A stretch of DNA of 64,000 nucleotides, from positions 8,249,001 through 8,313,000 of the forward strand of contig NZ_CP023688.1 in the NCBI RefSeq assembly GCF_008704655.1, given 5' to 3'. The translations under genes were made by a program, and so were the position numbers. The stretch is from Streptomyces rimosus (GTDB taxonomy: Bacteria; Actinomycetota; Actinomycetes; Streptomycetales; Streptomycetaceae). Under the pieces are notes generated by a model. That model was not told the DNA's origin and ran no database searches. It saw only the letters and a list, made by a program, of their open reading frames with translations. This document shows positions 23,868 through 31,817 of this stretch, one piece after another (within the stretch, counting starts at the first letter, position 1; each line of letters opens with the position of its first letter).

Positions 23868-24275
23868 ATGGCCAAGTACCTGCTCCTGAAGCACTACCGC
23901 GGCGCTCCGGCCCCGGTCAACGACGTCTGCATGGACCAGTGGACGCCGGAGGAGATCTCGGCGCACATGAAGTACATGCACGACTTCGCGGCCCGTCTGG
24001 AGAAGACCGGCGAATTCGTCGACGGCCAGGCGCTCGCGCCCGAAGGGACGTGGGTCCGGTACGACGGTGAGGGACGCCCGCCGGTCACCGACGGCCCGTT
24101 CGCCGAGACCAAGGACCTGATCGCCGGGTGGATGGTGATCGACGTCGACAGTTACGAGCGCGCCGTCGAACTGGCCGGGGAGCTGTCGGCCGCCCCCGGG
24201 GCGGGCGGCAAGCCCATCCACGAATGGCTGGAGCTGCGCCCGTTCCTGAGCGCGCAGCCCACCATCACGGAGTGA
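23868..24275 (+). CDS. DGPF-type YCII-related protein (ECF42 partner)
   Basis: Small cytosolic protein of 135 residues of the YCII/DGPF family: MAKYLLLKHYRG, MKYMHDFAARLEKTGEFVDGQALAP, and the signature VTDGPFAETKDLIAGWMVID. DGPF proteins are the usual genomic partners and targets of ECF42 sigma factors; catalytic activity is unproven, though the fold resembles ferredoxin-like dimeric barrels. GAGGAG precedes the ATG. It is seven bases upstream of the sigma gene, so one transcript likely carries both, driven from the promoter at 23789. Confidence 0.93.
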   Translation: MAKYLLLKHYRGAPAPVNDVCMDQWTPEEISAHMKYMHDFAARLEKTGEFVDGQALAPEGTWVRYDGEGRPPVTDGPFAETKDLIAGWMVIDVDSYERAVELAGELSAAPGAGGKPIHEWLELRPFLSAQPTITE

Positions 24276-24282
24276 GTGCTCC

Positions 24283-25434
24283 GTGACCCCACCGGTGAAC
24301 GGGGCGCTGCTCCGGAGCCTGACGCCGGGCGTGCTCGCCGTCCTCGTCCGCCGCGGAGCCGACTTCGCGGCGGCCGAGGACGCGGTGCAGGACGCCCTGG
24401 TCGAGGCGGTCCGGAGCTGGCCCGCCGACCCGCCGCGGGACGCGAAGGGCTGGCTGGTCACCGTGGCCTGGCGCAAGTTCCTCGACGCGCGGCGGGCGGA
24501 CACCGCACGCCGCCGGCGCGAGGACCTCGTCGACCAGGAGCCGGAGCCGGGCCCCGCGCCCGCCGCGGACGACACCCTCCAGCTCTACTTCCTGTGCGCC
24601 CACCCGTCGCTGACGCCGTCGTCCGCGGTCGCGCTCACGCTGCGGGCCGTCGGCGGCCTGACCACCCGCCAGATCGCCCGCGCGTACCTGGTGCCCGAGG
24701 CGACGATGGCGCAGCGCATCAGCCGGGCCAAGCGCACCGTCTCCGGAGTCCGCCTCGATCGGCCCGGCGATGTCGCCACCGTGCTGCGCGTGCTCTACCT
24801 GGTCTTCAACGAGGGCTACTCCGGCGACATCGACCTCGCCGCCGAGGCCATCCGGCTCACCCGGCAGCTGGCGGCCGTGATCGACCACCCCGAGGTGGCG
24901 GGGCTGCTCGCCCTCATGCTGCTGCACCACGCCCGCCGTGCCGCCCGTACCGCGCCCGACGGCAGCCTGGTGCCGCTCGCCGAGCAGGACCGTACGCAGT
25001 GGGACACCGGGGCGATCACCGAGGGCGTCGCGATCTTGCAGGCCGCCCTCGCCCGCGACCGGCTGGGCGAATTCCAGGCCCAGGCCGCCATCGCCGCCCT
25101 CCACGCGGACGCCCCGCGCGCCGAGGAGACCGACTGGGTGCAGATCGTCGAGTGGTACGACGAGCTGGCGGGCCTGACCGGCAGTCCCGTCGTCCGGCTC
25201 AACCGCGCGGTCGCGGTCGGCGAGGCCGACGGGCCGCGCGCCGGGCTGGCGGCGCTCGCCGAGCTGGACGAGTCCTTGCCCCGCCATGCCGCGGTGGCGG
25301 CGTACCTCCACGAGCGCGACGGCGACCTGACGGCGGCGGCCCGGCTGTACGCGGAGGCGGCCCACAAGGCACCCAACCTCGCCGAGCGCGACTATCTGAC
25401 GCGCCAGGCGGCGCGGCTCAACGCCCGCCGGTGA
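24283..25434 (+). CDS. ECF42-group RNA polymerase sigma factor with C-terminal TPR-like extension
   Basis: Sigma factor of 383 residues, much longer than a normal ECF, as expected for ECF42. Sigma2: RRGADFAAAEDAVQDALVEAVRSWP with GWLVTVAWRKFLDARR; sigma4: GGLTTRQIARAYLVPEATMAQRISRAKRTV. The roughly 200-residue extension (VLRVLYLVFNEGYSGD, then SLPRHAAVAAYLHERDGDLTAAARLYAEAAHKA) is the SnoaL-free TPR-like domain of this group, thought to control activity in place of an anti-sigma factor. GTG start, seven bases after the DGPF gene. It probably transcribes its own operon. Confidence 0.93.
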   Translation: MTPPVNGALLRSLTPGVLAVLVRRGADFAAAEDAVQDALVEAVRSWPADPPRDAKGWLVTVAWRKFLDARRADTARRRREDLVDQEPEPGPAPAADDTLQLYFLCAHPSLTPSSAVALTLRAVGGLTTRQIARAYLVPEATMAQRISRAKRTVSGVRLDRPGDVATVLRVLYLVFNEGYSGDIDLAAEAIRLTRQLAAVIDHPEVAGLLALMLLHHARRAARTAPDGSLVPLAEQDRTQWDTGAITEGVAILQAALARDRLGEFQAQAAIAALHADAPRAEETDWVQIVEWYDELAGLTGSPVVRLNRAVAVGEADGPRAGLAALAELDESLPRHAAVAAYLHERDGDLTAAARLYAEAAHKAPNLAERDYLTRQAARLNARR

Positions 25435-25488
25435 CGTCAACGGGTACGAGGCGGCGGGTCACCCGCCCGCCCCGATCACCCGCCCCGA

Positions 25489-26739
25489 TCACCCGGTCCA
25501 GCGCCCCGTAAGGAACGACAGGGCGAACACCGTGGTCAGGGGCGCGACCGTGCAGAGGTACAGGGTCTTGAAGCGGGGGCTGCGCAGGCTCCAGGCGGCC
25601 AGGGCGATCCACAGCGGCCACCACAGGAGGGCGGCGCGGGGGATGGAGACGTACCAGAACGAGGTTCCCAGGGCGCACAGGCTCAGGGCGACGTAGACGG
25701 TCTCGGGCCAGCGGCGCTTGCGCGCAAGGACGACGAGCAGGGCCACTCCGACGACCATCGTCACCAGCTCGGCCTGGAACATGAAGGCGTAGCCGGTGCT
25801 CTGGGCGTGGCCGAAGGCGTTGCTCCAGGTGTTGCTCCAGGCTTCCCAGGGCGTGTGGAAGGAGCGGAACCAGCCGCGTTCCTGGGCGTGCTTCCAGGCC
25901 ATCCAGTCGCCGGTGTGGGCGCGCAGGTACCAGCTGAAGAGGGCGAGGGGCAGCGCCGGCAGGGCCAGCCAGGGGAGCGGGCGCAGGTTGCGGGTGCTGC
26001 GCAGGGTGAGGAGGAAGTGGACGGCGAGGGCCGCGGCGAGGAAGAGGCCGCTGACGCGTACGGCGGTGGCCGCGGCAGTCAGCGCCATGGCCAGGGGCCA
26101 GTGGTGGCGCTGGGCCGCGATCCAGGCGGGCAGGGCCAGGGCCAGGAAGAGGGCCTCGGTGTAGCCGACGGCCAGGAAGACGGCGCAGGGGGAGACGAGG
26201 AAGAACAGGACGGCGCGCCGTCCCGCCTCGGCGTCGGGCAGGTGGTGGCGGGTGATGCGGGCCAGGGCCAGTACGGCGACGGCCCCGGAGACGAACGAGA
26301 TCGTCAGCCCGGCCAGCCCCCAGTCCGGTACCAGGAGGTGCACCGCGCGCAGCACCAGGGGAAAGCCGGGGAAGAAAGCCTCCCGGTTGTCCCAGTCGGA
26401 CTGCCATGGACCGGCCTGCCCGGGGAAGTAACCCTGATCGGCGATGTGCTGGAAGTGGTCCCAGTCCCAGTGCTGGAACGGCGCGAGGAGCGCGCCGGGA
26501 TCCTGGGTGGCGGGATCGGAGGGGAACAGCCACCGGGCGCAGTAGGCCGTCACCCAGATCCCGATACGCGTCGACAGGTACAGCCACAGGATGTCCCGGT
26601 CCCCGGGGTTCAGGCGCCGGCTCGCGCGGACCCGCAGGCCCCAGCGCACACGGCCGGCCCGGGTGGCAGGCCCCGGGGAGCGCCGGGGCGCCGCCGGTGG
26701 GTGGGGTTCGTCGCGTACATCGGTGGATATAGGGGGCAT
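25489..26739 (-). CDS. PIG-V-like polyprenyl-phosphate mannosyltransferase (GT-C membrane enzyme)
   Basis: Integral membrane protein of 416 residues with about ten helices. After a polar N-terminus come WLYLSTRIGIWVTAYCARWLF, an extracytoplasmic loop with WDWDHFQHIADQGY (acidic and aromatic, like the PIG-V catalytic loop) and EAFFPGFPLVLRAVHLLV, and a later VGYTEALFLALALPAW. Such enzymes transfer mannose from polyprenyl-phosphate-mannose to acceptors outside the membrane. AAGGA precedes the ATG. It is monocistronic; the acceptor is unknown. Confidence 0.88.
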   Translation of the reverse strand: MPPISTDVRDEPHPPAAPRRSPGPATRAGRVRWGLRVRASRRLNPGDRDILWLYLSTRIGIWVTAYCARWLFPSDPATQDPGALLAPFQHWDWDHFQHIADQGYFPGQAGPWQSDWDNREAFFPGFPLVLRAVHLLVPDWGLAGLTISFVSGAVAVLALARITRHHLPDAEAGRRAVLFFLVSPCAVFLAVGYTEALFLALALPAWIAAQRHHWPLAMALTAAATAVRVSGLFLAAALAVHFLLTLRSTRNLRPLPWLALPALPLALFSWYLRAHTGDWMAWKHAQERGWFRSFHTPWEAWSNTWSNAFGHAQSTGYAFMFQAELVTMVVGVALLVVLARKRRWPETVYVALSLCALGTSFWYVSIPRAALLWWPLWIALAAWSLRSPRFKTLYLCTVAPLTTVFALSFLTGRWTG

Positions 26740-26812
26740 CGGGTTCCTTGGATGGGGGCAGGCAGGCCGGAGCGCCCGGTGGCGGTCCGCCGGGTTACGG
26801 AAGGCGGGCGGC

Positions 26813-27208
26813 TCAGGGCGGCGGTTCGGTGGCCGTTCCTCGGGAGGCGCCGTCCGTGGCGGAGGCGCTGTCCGTGGGGATGTCGCTGATCGTGGCCGTC
26901 GGGGTGGGAGGGGGCGAGGAGGCGGACGCGGTGGCCTCGGGCGCCGGCAGCCGGTCCGGAGCCGGCCGGCCGGGCGGCGGCCCGGCCGGTCCCACCGGGG
27001 CCGGTGGCCGGGACAGCAGCGCGGCAGCGGTGGCGCCGCCGCCGGCGCAGACCAGGCACGCCACCGTCACCAGCGCGGCGACGCGCCGCCGGCGCGCCCT
27101 CCGGCCGCGCGCGGCGATCTCGGCGACGGGCGCGGCCACGGCGCGGTCCTGCCCGGCGTCGGCCGCTTGCTGGAAAAGGGACCGCAGCGGGTCCTGGGGC
27201 TCAGGCAC
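26813..27208 (-). CDS. Small single-pass membrane protein coupled to a sigma factor (candidate anti-sigma)
   Basis: Protein of 131 residues: a cytoplasmic N-terminus EPQDPLRSLFQQAADAGQ, a basic patch RGRRARRRR, one membrane helix VAALVTVACLVCAGGGATAAALL, and a Pro/Thr/Ser-rich extracytoplasmic tail. The GTG overlaps the sigma gene by eight bases and has GAGGAG upstream. Position and topology fit an anti-sigma or accessory factor, but there is no zinc-binding HxxxCxxC motif. Confidence 0.78.
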   Translation of the reverse strand: MPEPQDPLRSLFQQAADAGQDRAVAAPVAEIAARGRRARRRRVAALVTVACLVCAGGGATAAALLSRPPAPVGPAGPPPGRPAPDRLPAPEATASASSPPPTPTATISDIPTDSASATDGASRGTATEPPP

Positions 27209-27698
27209 CGGGCGCCTCCTCGGTACGCGGGTCGTGCAGGCGGTCGGCGAGCGCCTTGCGGCCACGGCTCAGATGGGTCTTGACGGTGCTCGCCGAGAGC
27301 CCCGTCTCGCCCGTGATCTGTTCGACGGTCAAGTCGCAGAGGTAGTGCAGGGTCAGCGTGCGGCGCTGCTGGGCAGGCAGTTCCCGCAGCGCCTCGACCA
27401 GCGCGACCTGCGCCGGCTCCGGCCCGTCGACGAGGGACGGCGCACCACTGCGCCGCCACGCGTCGGCACTGCGGCGCAGGTGCCGCCACCGGCTGACCGC
27501 CAGCCGCCAGGCGACCGTGCGGATCCACGCCTCGGGCTGCCCGTGCCGGTCGAGCTGCCGACGCCGGTTCCAGCCCTTGACGAACGCCTCCTGCACCACG
27601 TCCTGCGCCTCGTGCAGGTCGCCGAGCATCACGTACAACTGCCCCGTGAGCCGCGCGACCGTCTGGGCGTAGAACCTCTCGAACTCCTCGACGGTCAA
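27201..27698 (-). CDS. SigE-family (sigma-70, ECF-like) RNA polymerase sigma factor
   Basis: Sigma factor of about 165 residues. Sigma2 begins TVEEFERFYAQTVARLTGQLYVMLGDLHEAQDVVQEAFVKGWNRR; sigma4 ends with LPAQQRRTLTLHYLCDLTVEQITGETGLSASTVKTHLSRGRKALADRL. I chose the TTG at 27698 because AGGAG lies six bases upstream and family members start at this point. The frame stays open to 27818 (ATG), and the extra 40 residues are not conserved in my memory of the family. It is coupled to a downstream membrane protein that may hold it inactive. Confidence 0.88.
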   Translation of the reverse strand: MTVEEFERFYAQTVARLTGQLYVMLGDLHEAQDVVQEAFVKGWNRRRQLDRHGQPEAWIRTVAWRLAVSRWRHLRRSADAWRRSGAPSLVDGPEPAQVALVEALRELPAQQRRTLTLHYLCDLTVEQITGETGLSASTVKTHLSRGRKALADRLHDPRTEEAPGA

Positions 27699-27929
27699 CA
27701 GCCACTCCTGGATCTCTCGCTTCACCAGCCATACGCCCCGCAGGCCGCGCTCGGTCGACACGCGGCACGGGAAAACTTCGTGAGGCTCGTCACGGAACCG
27801 AATCGCCACGGCGTGCATCGCGGGGGCGCCTCGGGGCGGTGCGGATGGTTCCTCGGGGCGGGCGGACGGCTGCTGCGGAAACGTTCGCGTATCAGAGTCG
27901 GCGGACTCACCGCCCGTCCCCCGAGGCTC

Positions 27930-28262
27930 CTAATCGCCCATGAACCACAGATAACTGCCCGGCGTCGCCGCGCACCGCTCCAGGAGCGCCGCGAGATCCT
28001 GGAGGGCGGCCTTCTGCGATGCGTCGGTGCACCGCCCGATCAGCTCGGCGGCCTCCGGCAGCGCCGCCTGCGCTTCCTGCTCGTTGAACAGCGTGTCGCC
28101 GTACGGATCCACCCAGGCCAGTTTTCCCGGGCCGGTCCGGACGAAAGGGCTCAGCGCCCAGGCCAACGCCTCCCCGTGTTGGTAGGACCCGTGCAGCAGG
28201 GTGCTCCCGGACGCTTTGCCGCGCGCAGGCCGGGCGGAGCGGAGTTCCAGTTCAATCCCCAT
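27930..28262 (-). CDS. Hypothetical protein (110 aa)
   Basis: Acidic cytosolic protein, unrecognised. Features: GKASGSTLLHGSYQHGEALAWALSPFV, WVDPYGDTLFNEQEAQAALPEAAELI, and a C-terminal GSYLWFMGD. It lies 12 bases after the YcxB-like gene on the same strand, so the two are one operon. Small acidic proteins of this size in Streptomyces are sometimes immunity proteins, but no toxin is adjacent. Confidence 0.75.
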   Translation of the reverse strand: MGIELELRSARPARGKASGSTLLHGSYQHGEALAWALSPFVRTGPGKLAWVDPYGDTLFNEQEAQAALPEAAELIGRCTDASQKAALQDLAALLERCAATPGSYLWFMGD

Positions 28263-28274
28263 GACCGCCCCGGC

Positions 28275-28802
28275 TCAGACGCGCGTCAGATGCCGGTCGA
28301 ACAGCGCGCGCAACCGGTCGACGTCACCGGCACCCGGCGCCCCGCGCTTGGGCAGGATCGTCAGGCTGGTGGCGTTTCTGTCGCCGCTGAACAGCACGAA
28401 CACCCGCGGGGTCTCGGTGTAGTGGGCCAGCGCCTGCCAGGTCAGGACGCTGGACTGCTGCTGGTTGGCGACGGCGATGCCGCTCTCGTCCACCGTCGTG
28501 CGGCACGGGCCTCCGGCATCGAGCAGCCGGTAGAACTGGCGGGCCTGCAGGTGCGGCACGAACAGCATCACCAGAAGTACGACCGCTGGGGTGATCATGA
28601 AGGGCACGTCGACGGTGCCCTTCAGCACCGAGGACAGCACCGCGTAGGCGAGCAGCAGCACGGCGATCACGACCATCAGCCACCTCGTCCGGCGTCCGGC
28701 GGGCGTGGCCCGCATACGGGCCCGCAACGCCTCGCGCAAATCCTCGATGGTGGCCCGGTACGACATCTCCACCCGTGTACCGGCCTGCTGTTCCGCGCTC
28801 AC
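28275..28802 (-). CDS. YcxB-like membrane protein
   Basis: Protein of 175 residues. Cytosolic N-terminus, two adjacent membrane helices (RWLMVVIAVLLLAYAVLSSVL and VPFMITPAVVLLVMLFVPHL), then a soluble domain TTVDESGIAVANQQQSSVLTWQALAHYTETPRVFVLFSGDRNATSLTILPKRG typical of the YcxB/PH-like C-terminal domain. Function unknown. Start GTG 28802, with AGGGAG upstream. First gene of a two-gene operon. Confidence 0.82.
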   Translation of the reverse strand: MSAEQQAGTRVEMSYRATIEDLREALRARMRATPAGRRTRWLMVVIAVLLLAYAVLSSVLKGTVDVPFMITPAVVLLVMLFVPHLQARQFYRLLDAGGPCRTTVDESGIAVANQQQSSVLTWQALAHYTETPRVFVLFSGDRNATSLTILPKRGAPGAGDVDRLRALFDRHLTRV

Positions 28803-28892
28803 GCGTCTCCCTGTGCGACATGTAATTCCGGTCAAAAGAGGAGAGTGTATCCGCTTTCCCGGTGCCGGCCGGAAAGGGACCTCGGTGCTGTC

Positions 28893-29519
28893 TCAGTGAA
28901 AGGGGCGGATGTCGATGCCGATCCAGTCGTCCTGGCCGTAGTTAGCCTCATTTCCGTCGAGGAACAGACTCACCAGGCGATTGCCGCGCTGCCACGACGT
29001 CTGCCGCTCGGGCTCGTCCGACGGTACGGGCGGCGCCGCGGGAAGCGGTGCGCCCAGGCGGGCGCGGAGCAGGCGTTCGGTGTCGGTGTAGCAGGCGAGG
29101 AAATCGTCCTGGGTGGCGTCCGCGTTGTGTGTGGCCCAGGCCGGAAGCGGATCGCCCCACAGGTGCCGCGGGTCCACGGGCAGGCCGGTCCCGGCCTCGA
29201 CGCAATCGATTGCCGCATAGGCCAGGGGAAAAGCGAGGAAGGAGTCCTCGTGGCACGCTGGTTCGTCGCAGGCGACGCCCGGGTCGTCGGAATTCGAGCA
29301 GCCCGGGTATTCCCCGAGTACGACGTGCCAGGAATGGTCCGGTTCGCCGAGCGGCCAATGGTCCAGCCATCCCACGGCGGTTTCGCCCCCGGCGTCCGGG
29401 CGGGCCCACCCCCGGCGCCGGAACTCCTCGTCGAAGGCATCGCGGCACCACGGAACGTCGGCCAGTTCCAGCAACGCGTCGAGGAACCGGGGCGTGAGGG
29501 GAAAGGTCAGCATGGACAT
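28893..29519 (-). CDS. Hypothetical protein (208 aa)
   Basis: Acidic soluble protein rich in Trp, Cys and His, not recognised. Notable: MLTFPLTPRFLDALLELADVPW, a Cys/Asp cluster PGCSNSDDPGVACDEPACHEDS that could bind metal, and a C-terminal GNEANYGQDDWIGIDIRPFH. Likely leaderless: TACGTT, a -10 of form TAnnnT, ends six bases before the ATG at 29519 and there is no ribosome site. A second ATG lies two codons in. Confidence 0.72.
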   Translation of the reverse strand: MSMLTFPLTPRFLDALLELADVPWCRDAFDEEFRRRGWARPDAGGETAVGWLDHWPLGEPDHSWHVVLGEYPGCSNSDDPGVACDEPACHEDSFLAFPLAYAAIDCVEAGTGLPVDPRHLWGDPLPAWATHNADATQDDFLACYTDTERLLRARLGAPLPAAPPVPSDEPERQTSWQRGNRLVSLFLDGNEANYGQDDWIGIDIRPFH

Positions 29520-29659
29520 GGTGAGAACGTATATCCCGCCCTGCCCCGCCGACGGTCCGGCCCTGGGCGACCGCGCCACCGAGACCGACGACGGGCCGAC
29601 CGGAACCCCGAGCCACCGACGCCGTCCGGCCGCCTCCGCCGATCGCGTGCCGCCCGGCG

Positions 29660-29989
29660 TCAGACCCCGTAACGAGCGAGGACCGTACGGGCGATGTCGG
29701 CCCGGGGGAGCCGCCGCGAAGCCGCGGTGGTCCGGAGCCACACGGCGGCGTCGTCCGTGCTGATGCCCCGTGCCGCGGTCAGCACGCCGATCGCGGTGGG
29801 GTCCTCGGGATTGTCCGGAAAGGCGTCGAACACGAACGCGCCGATCAGGTCGTCCCGCGTCCGTCCGGTGACCCGTAGATATGCCGGGTTGGCCGCCCGA
29901 ATGCGCAGCTCGGTGTCGAGCACCACGTACGGGGCCGTGGTGACCAGAAACAGCTGGCTGTCCGATGTGGCCCGCAGAACCTCGTGCAC
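29660..29989 (-). CDS. Small PAS-domain protein
   Basis: Protein of 109 residues, essentially one PAS domain: APYVVLDTELRIRAANPAYLRVTGRTRDDLIGAFVFDAFPDNPEDP, then a short helical end AAVWLRTTAASRRLPRADIARTVLARYGV. In Streptomyces such PAS modules are often joined to ANTAR RNA-binding domains; here that domain is lacking, so it may be a truncated or stand-alone sensor. GGAGG lies nine bases before the GTG at 29989 (or six before a TTG one codon earlier). Confidence 0.72.
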   Translation of the reverse strand: MHEVLRATSDSQLFLVTTAPYVVLDTELRIRAANPAYLRVTGRTRDDLIGAFVFDAFPDNPEDPTAIGVLTAARGISTDDAAVWLRTTAASRRLPRADIARTVLARYGV

Positions 29990-30261
29990 CAACGTGTACC
30001 TCCCCGGGGCGAATGAACTGCAGGGCGTCCGCGCAACGGCCGGGATCCGGGCCGGTCGGGATGGCGAACCGGTCAGCATTCCGCACCGGCCGAGGTGGTG
30101 AACCGGCGGCAGCCGTAGCCGCACAGCACCTATTGCCCCGGCGATGGCCGAAGGAGACCGGAACGGGTGAGCAATGGCCGGGTATTACCGTAGCGCCGTG
30201 CCATGCGCGGAGATACGCGGCCGCGCGCGGCACACGGCTTGCCTCGTCCCCTGGGGGTTCG

Positions 30262-30648
30262 GTGAAGTACAGAGTCGCCCTCGTGGCGCTGTTCCTTGTA
30301 CCAGCGGTGTGGGGAACGGCGAGCGTCGTGAGTTCCCTGACGGCCTCGGGGGAAGTCGTGTGTCCCGGGGAGAATGTGCGCGACGGGGAAGAGCGTCCGG
30401 GCCCGATGCGCCCCGGTGACACCGGGTGCTCGGTGCTGGACGGGTCCACCGCGGTGGCGACACGCACGTACGACCAGCAACGGGACCATCAGGCCCTGGA
30501 GCGGCGGCGGGACGCCGGGAACGGCGCCGTGCTCATGCTGTACGGCGCCGCGGGCACCCTCGTGGCATGGCGCGCCACGCGTCCGCGCCCGGTGCCGGGC
30601 GCGGACCGCCGCCGGGTCAGGCGGTGTACTGGTACGCCGGATACGTGA
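30262..30648 (+). CDS. Small membrane protein with two predicted helices
   Basis: Protein of 128 residues. N-terminal helix VALVALFLVPAVWGTASVVSSL, an extracytoplasmic loop with two cysteines (VVCPGENV and GCSVLDG, a possible disulfide), and a second helix GAVLMLYGAAGTLVAWRA, then a basic tail. GTG start after GGGGG. Its last 32 bases overlap the 3' end of the convergent OYE gene. Unknown function. Confidence 0.65.
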   Translation: MKYRVALVALFLVPAVWGTASVVSSLTASGEVVCPGENVRDGEERPGPMRPGDTGCSVLDGSTAVATRTYDQQRDHQALERRRDAGNGAVLMLYGAAGTLVAWRATRPRPVPGADRRRVRRCTGTPDT

Positions 30649-31690
30649 TGTAGCCCGCGTCGCCGCCCTGGTAGTACGAAGCCTCGTCGACCGGGGCGAT
30701 GGGCAGGCCGGTGCGCAGCCGTTCCACCAGGTCGGGGTTGGCGATGAAGGCGCGCCCGAAGCTGATCAGGTCGGCGCCGAGCCCCAGCCAGTGGTCGGCG
30801 GCGGCCCGGTCGGCCTGCTTCGGGCCCATCGGAACCGTCGGGTTGACGATCAGATTGCCCGGCCACGCGCGGCGCAGCCCGACCAGCACCTCCTCCTCGG
30901 CCGTGGCCTCCAGATGGACGTAGGCGAGGTCGAAGCGGGCGAGTTCGGCGAGCAGCGCCGCGTACAACTCGGGTACCTCGGTCTCCGCCACGCCCCAGAA
31001 GCCGGCGCCGGGCGACAGCCTGATGCCGGTGCGGGCCGCGCCCACGGCGTCGACCGTGGCGGCGACCGCTTCGACGGCGAAGCGGATGCGGTGGGCGACC
31101 GGGCCGCCGTAGGCGTCGGTGCGCAGGTTGGCGTTGGAGGAGAGGAACTGCGAGATGAGGTAGCCGTTCGCGCCGTGCAATTCGACGCCGTCGAACCCGG
31201 CGTCGACGGCGCGCCGGGCGGCCTCGGCGTACGAACGGGCCTGCTCGGGCACCTCGGAGGTCTCCAGGGCACGGGGCACCGGCGCGGGCTGCGGCCCGGA
31301 GGGGGTGAACACCTCGCCGACGGCGGCGACGGCGGACGGCCCGACCGGCCGCAGGCCGGTGGTGTCGGGGTGCGAGACCCGGCCGCCGTGCATGATCTGG
31401 GCGAATATCCGCCCGCCGTTGACGTGCACGGCGTCGGTGACGGGCCGCCAGGAGGCCACCTGCTCGTCGGTGTACAGCCCCGGCGTCCCCGGGTTGGACT
31501 GCCCGACCAGGCTCGGCTGCACCCCCTCGCTGACGATCAGTCCGGCGCTGGCCCGCTGGGCGTAGTGGACGGCCATCGACGGGGTGGCCAGGCCGCCGGC
31601 CGCGGCCCGTACCCGGGTCATCGGGGCCATCACGATGCGGTTGGGCAGCTCCAGGCCGCCGAGGCGGTGGCGGTCGAACAGCGTGGTCAT
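30617..31690 (-). CDS. Old yellow enzyme family alkene reductase
   Basis: FMN-dependent NAD(P)H ene-reductase of 357 residues, full length. Signs: LPNRIVMAPMTRVRA (flavin loop), GGRIFAQIMHGGRVSHPDT, the substrate-anchoring HGANGYLISQFLSSNAN (His/Asn pair), DAYGGPVAHRIRF, and the C-terminal phosphate-binding GADLISFGRAFIANPDLVERL. It reduces activated C=C bonds such as enones, maleimides or nitro-olefins. It is divergent from a MerR regulator with a MerR-type promoter between them, so it is probably induced by an electrophile. Confidence 0.95.
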   Translation of the reverse strand: MTTLFDRHRLGGLELPNRIVMAPMTRVRAAAGGLATPSMAVHYAQRASAGLIVSEGVQPSLVGQSNPGTPGLYTDEQVASWRPVTDAVHVNGGRIFAQIMHGGRVSHPDTTGLRPVGPSAVAAVGEVFTPSGPQPAPVPRALETSEVPEQARSYAEAARRAVDAGFDGVELHGANGYLISQFLSSNANLRTDAYGGPVAHRIRFAVEAVAATVDAVGAARTGIRLSPGAGFWGVAETEVPELYAALLAELARFDLAYVHLEATAEEEVLVGLRRAWPGNLIVNPTVPMGPKQADRAAADHWLGLGADLISFGRAFIANPDLVERLRTGLPIAPVDEASYYQGGDAGYITYPAYQYTA

Positions 31691-31759
31691 GCCGGAACTC
31701 CTTCGTACGGATCACACGGTCACAGCCCCCTGAGCGGCGGGCCCGACGAGTACGCTAAA

Positions 31760-31785
31760 ACCTGACATCAATGTGAGATGCAAGT
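31760..31785. promoter_or_regulatory. Candidate MerR operator/promoter
   Basis: On the minus strand ACTTGCATCTC and GATGTCAGGT form an imperfect dyad (one gap, one mismatch) between a TTGCAT -35 and a TAGCGT-like -10 separated by about 20 bp, the long spacer that MerR activators untwist. It lies between the OYE and MerR genes. Confidence 0.55.
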
Positions 31786-31817
31786 CCTGTGACCGGGGAC
31801 ACAGCGGGGAGGGTGCC

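Noticed and set aside
26748..29672. 974-codon forward frame
   Set aside because: It runs antisense through six small genes that have sigma, membrane or start signals; composition is shadow-like.
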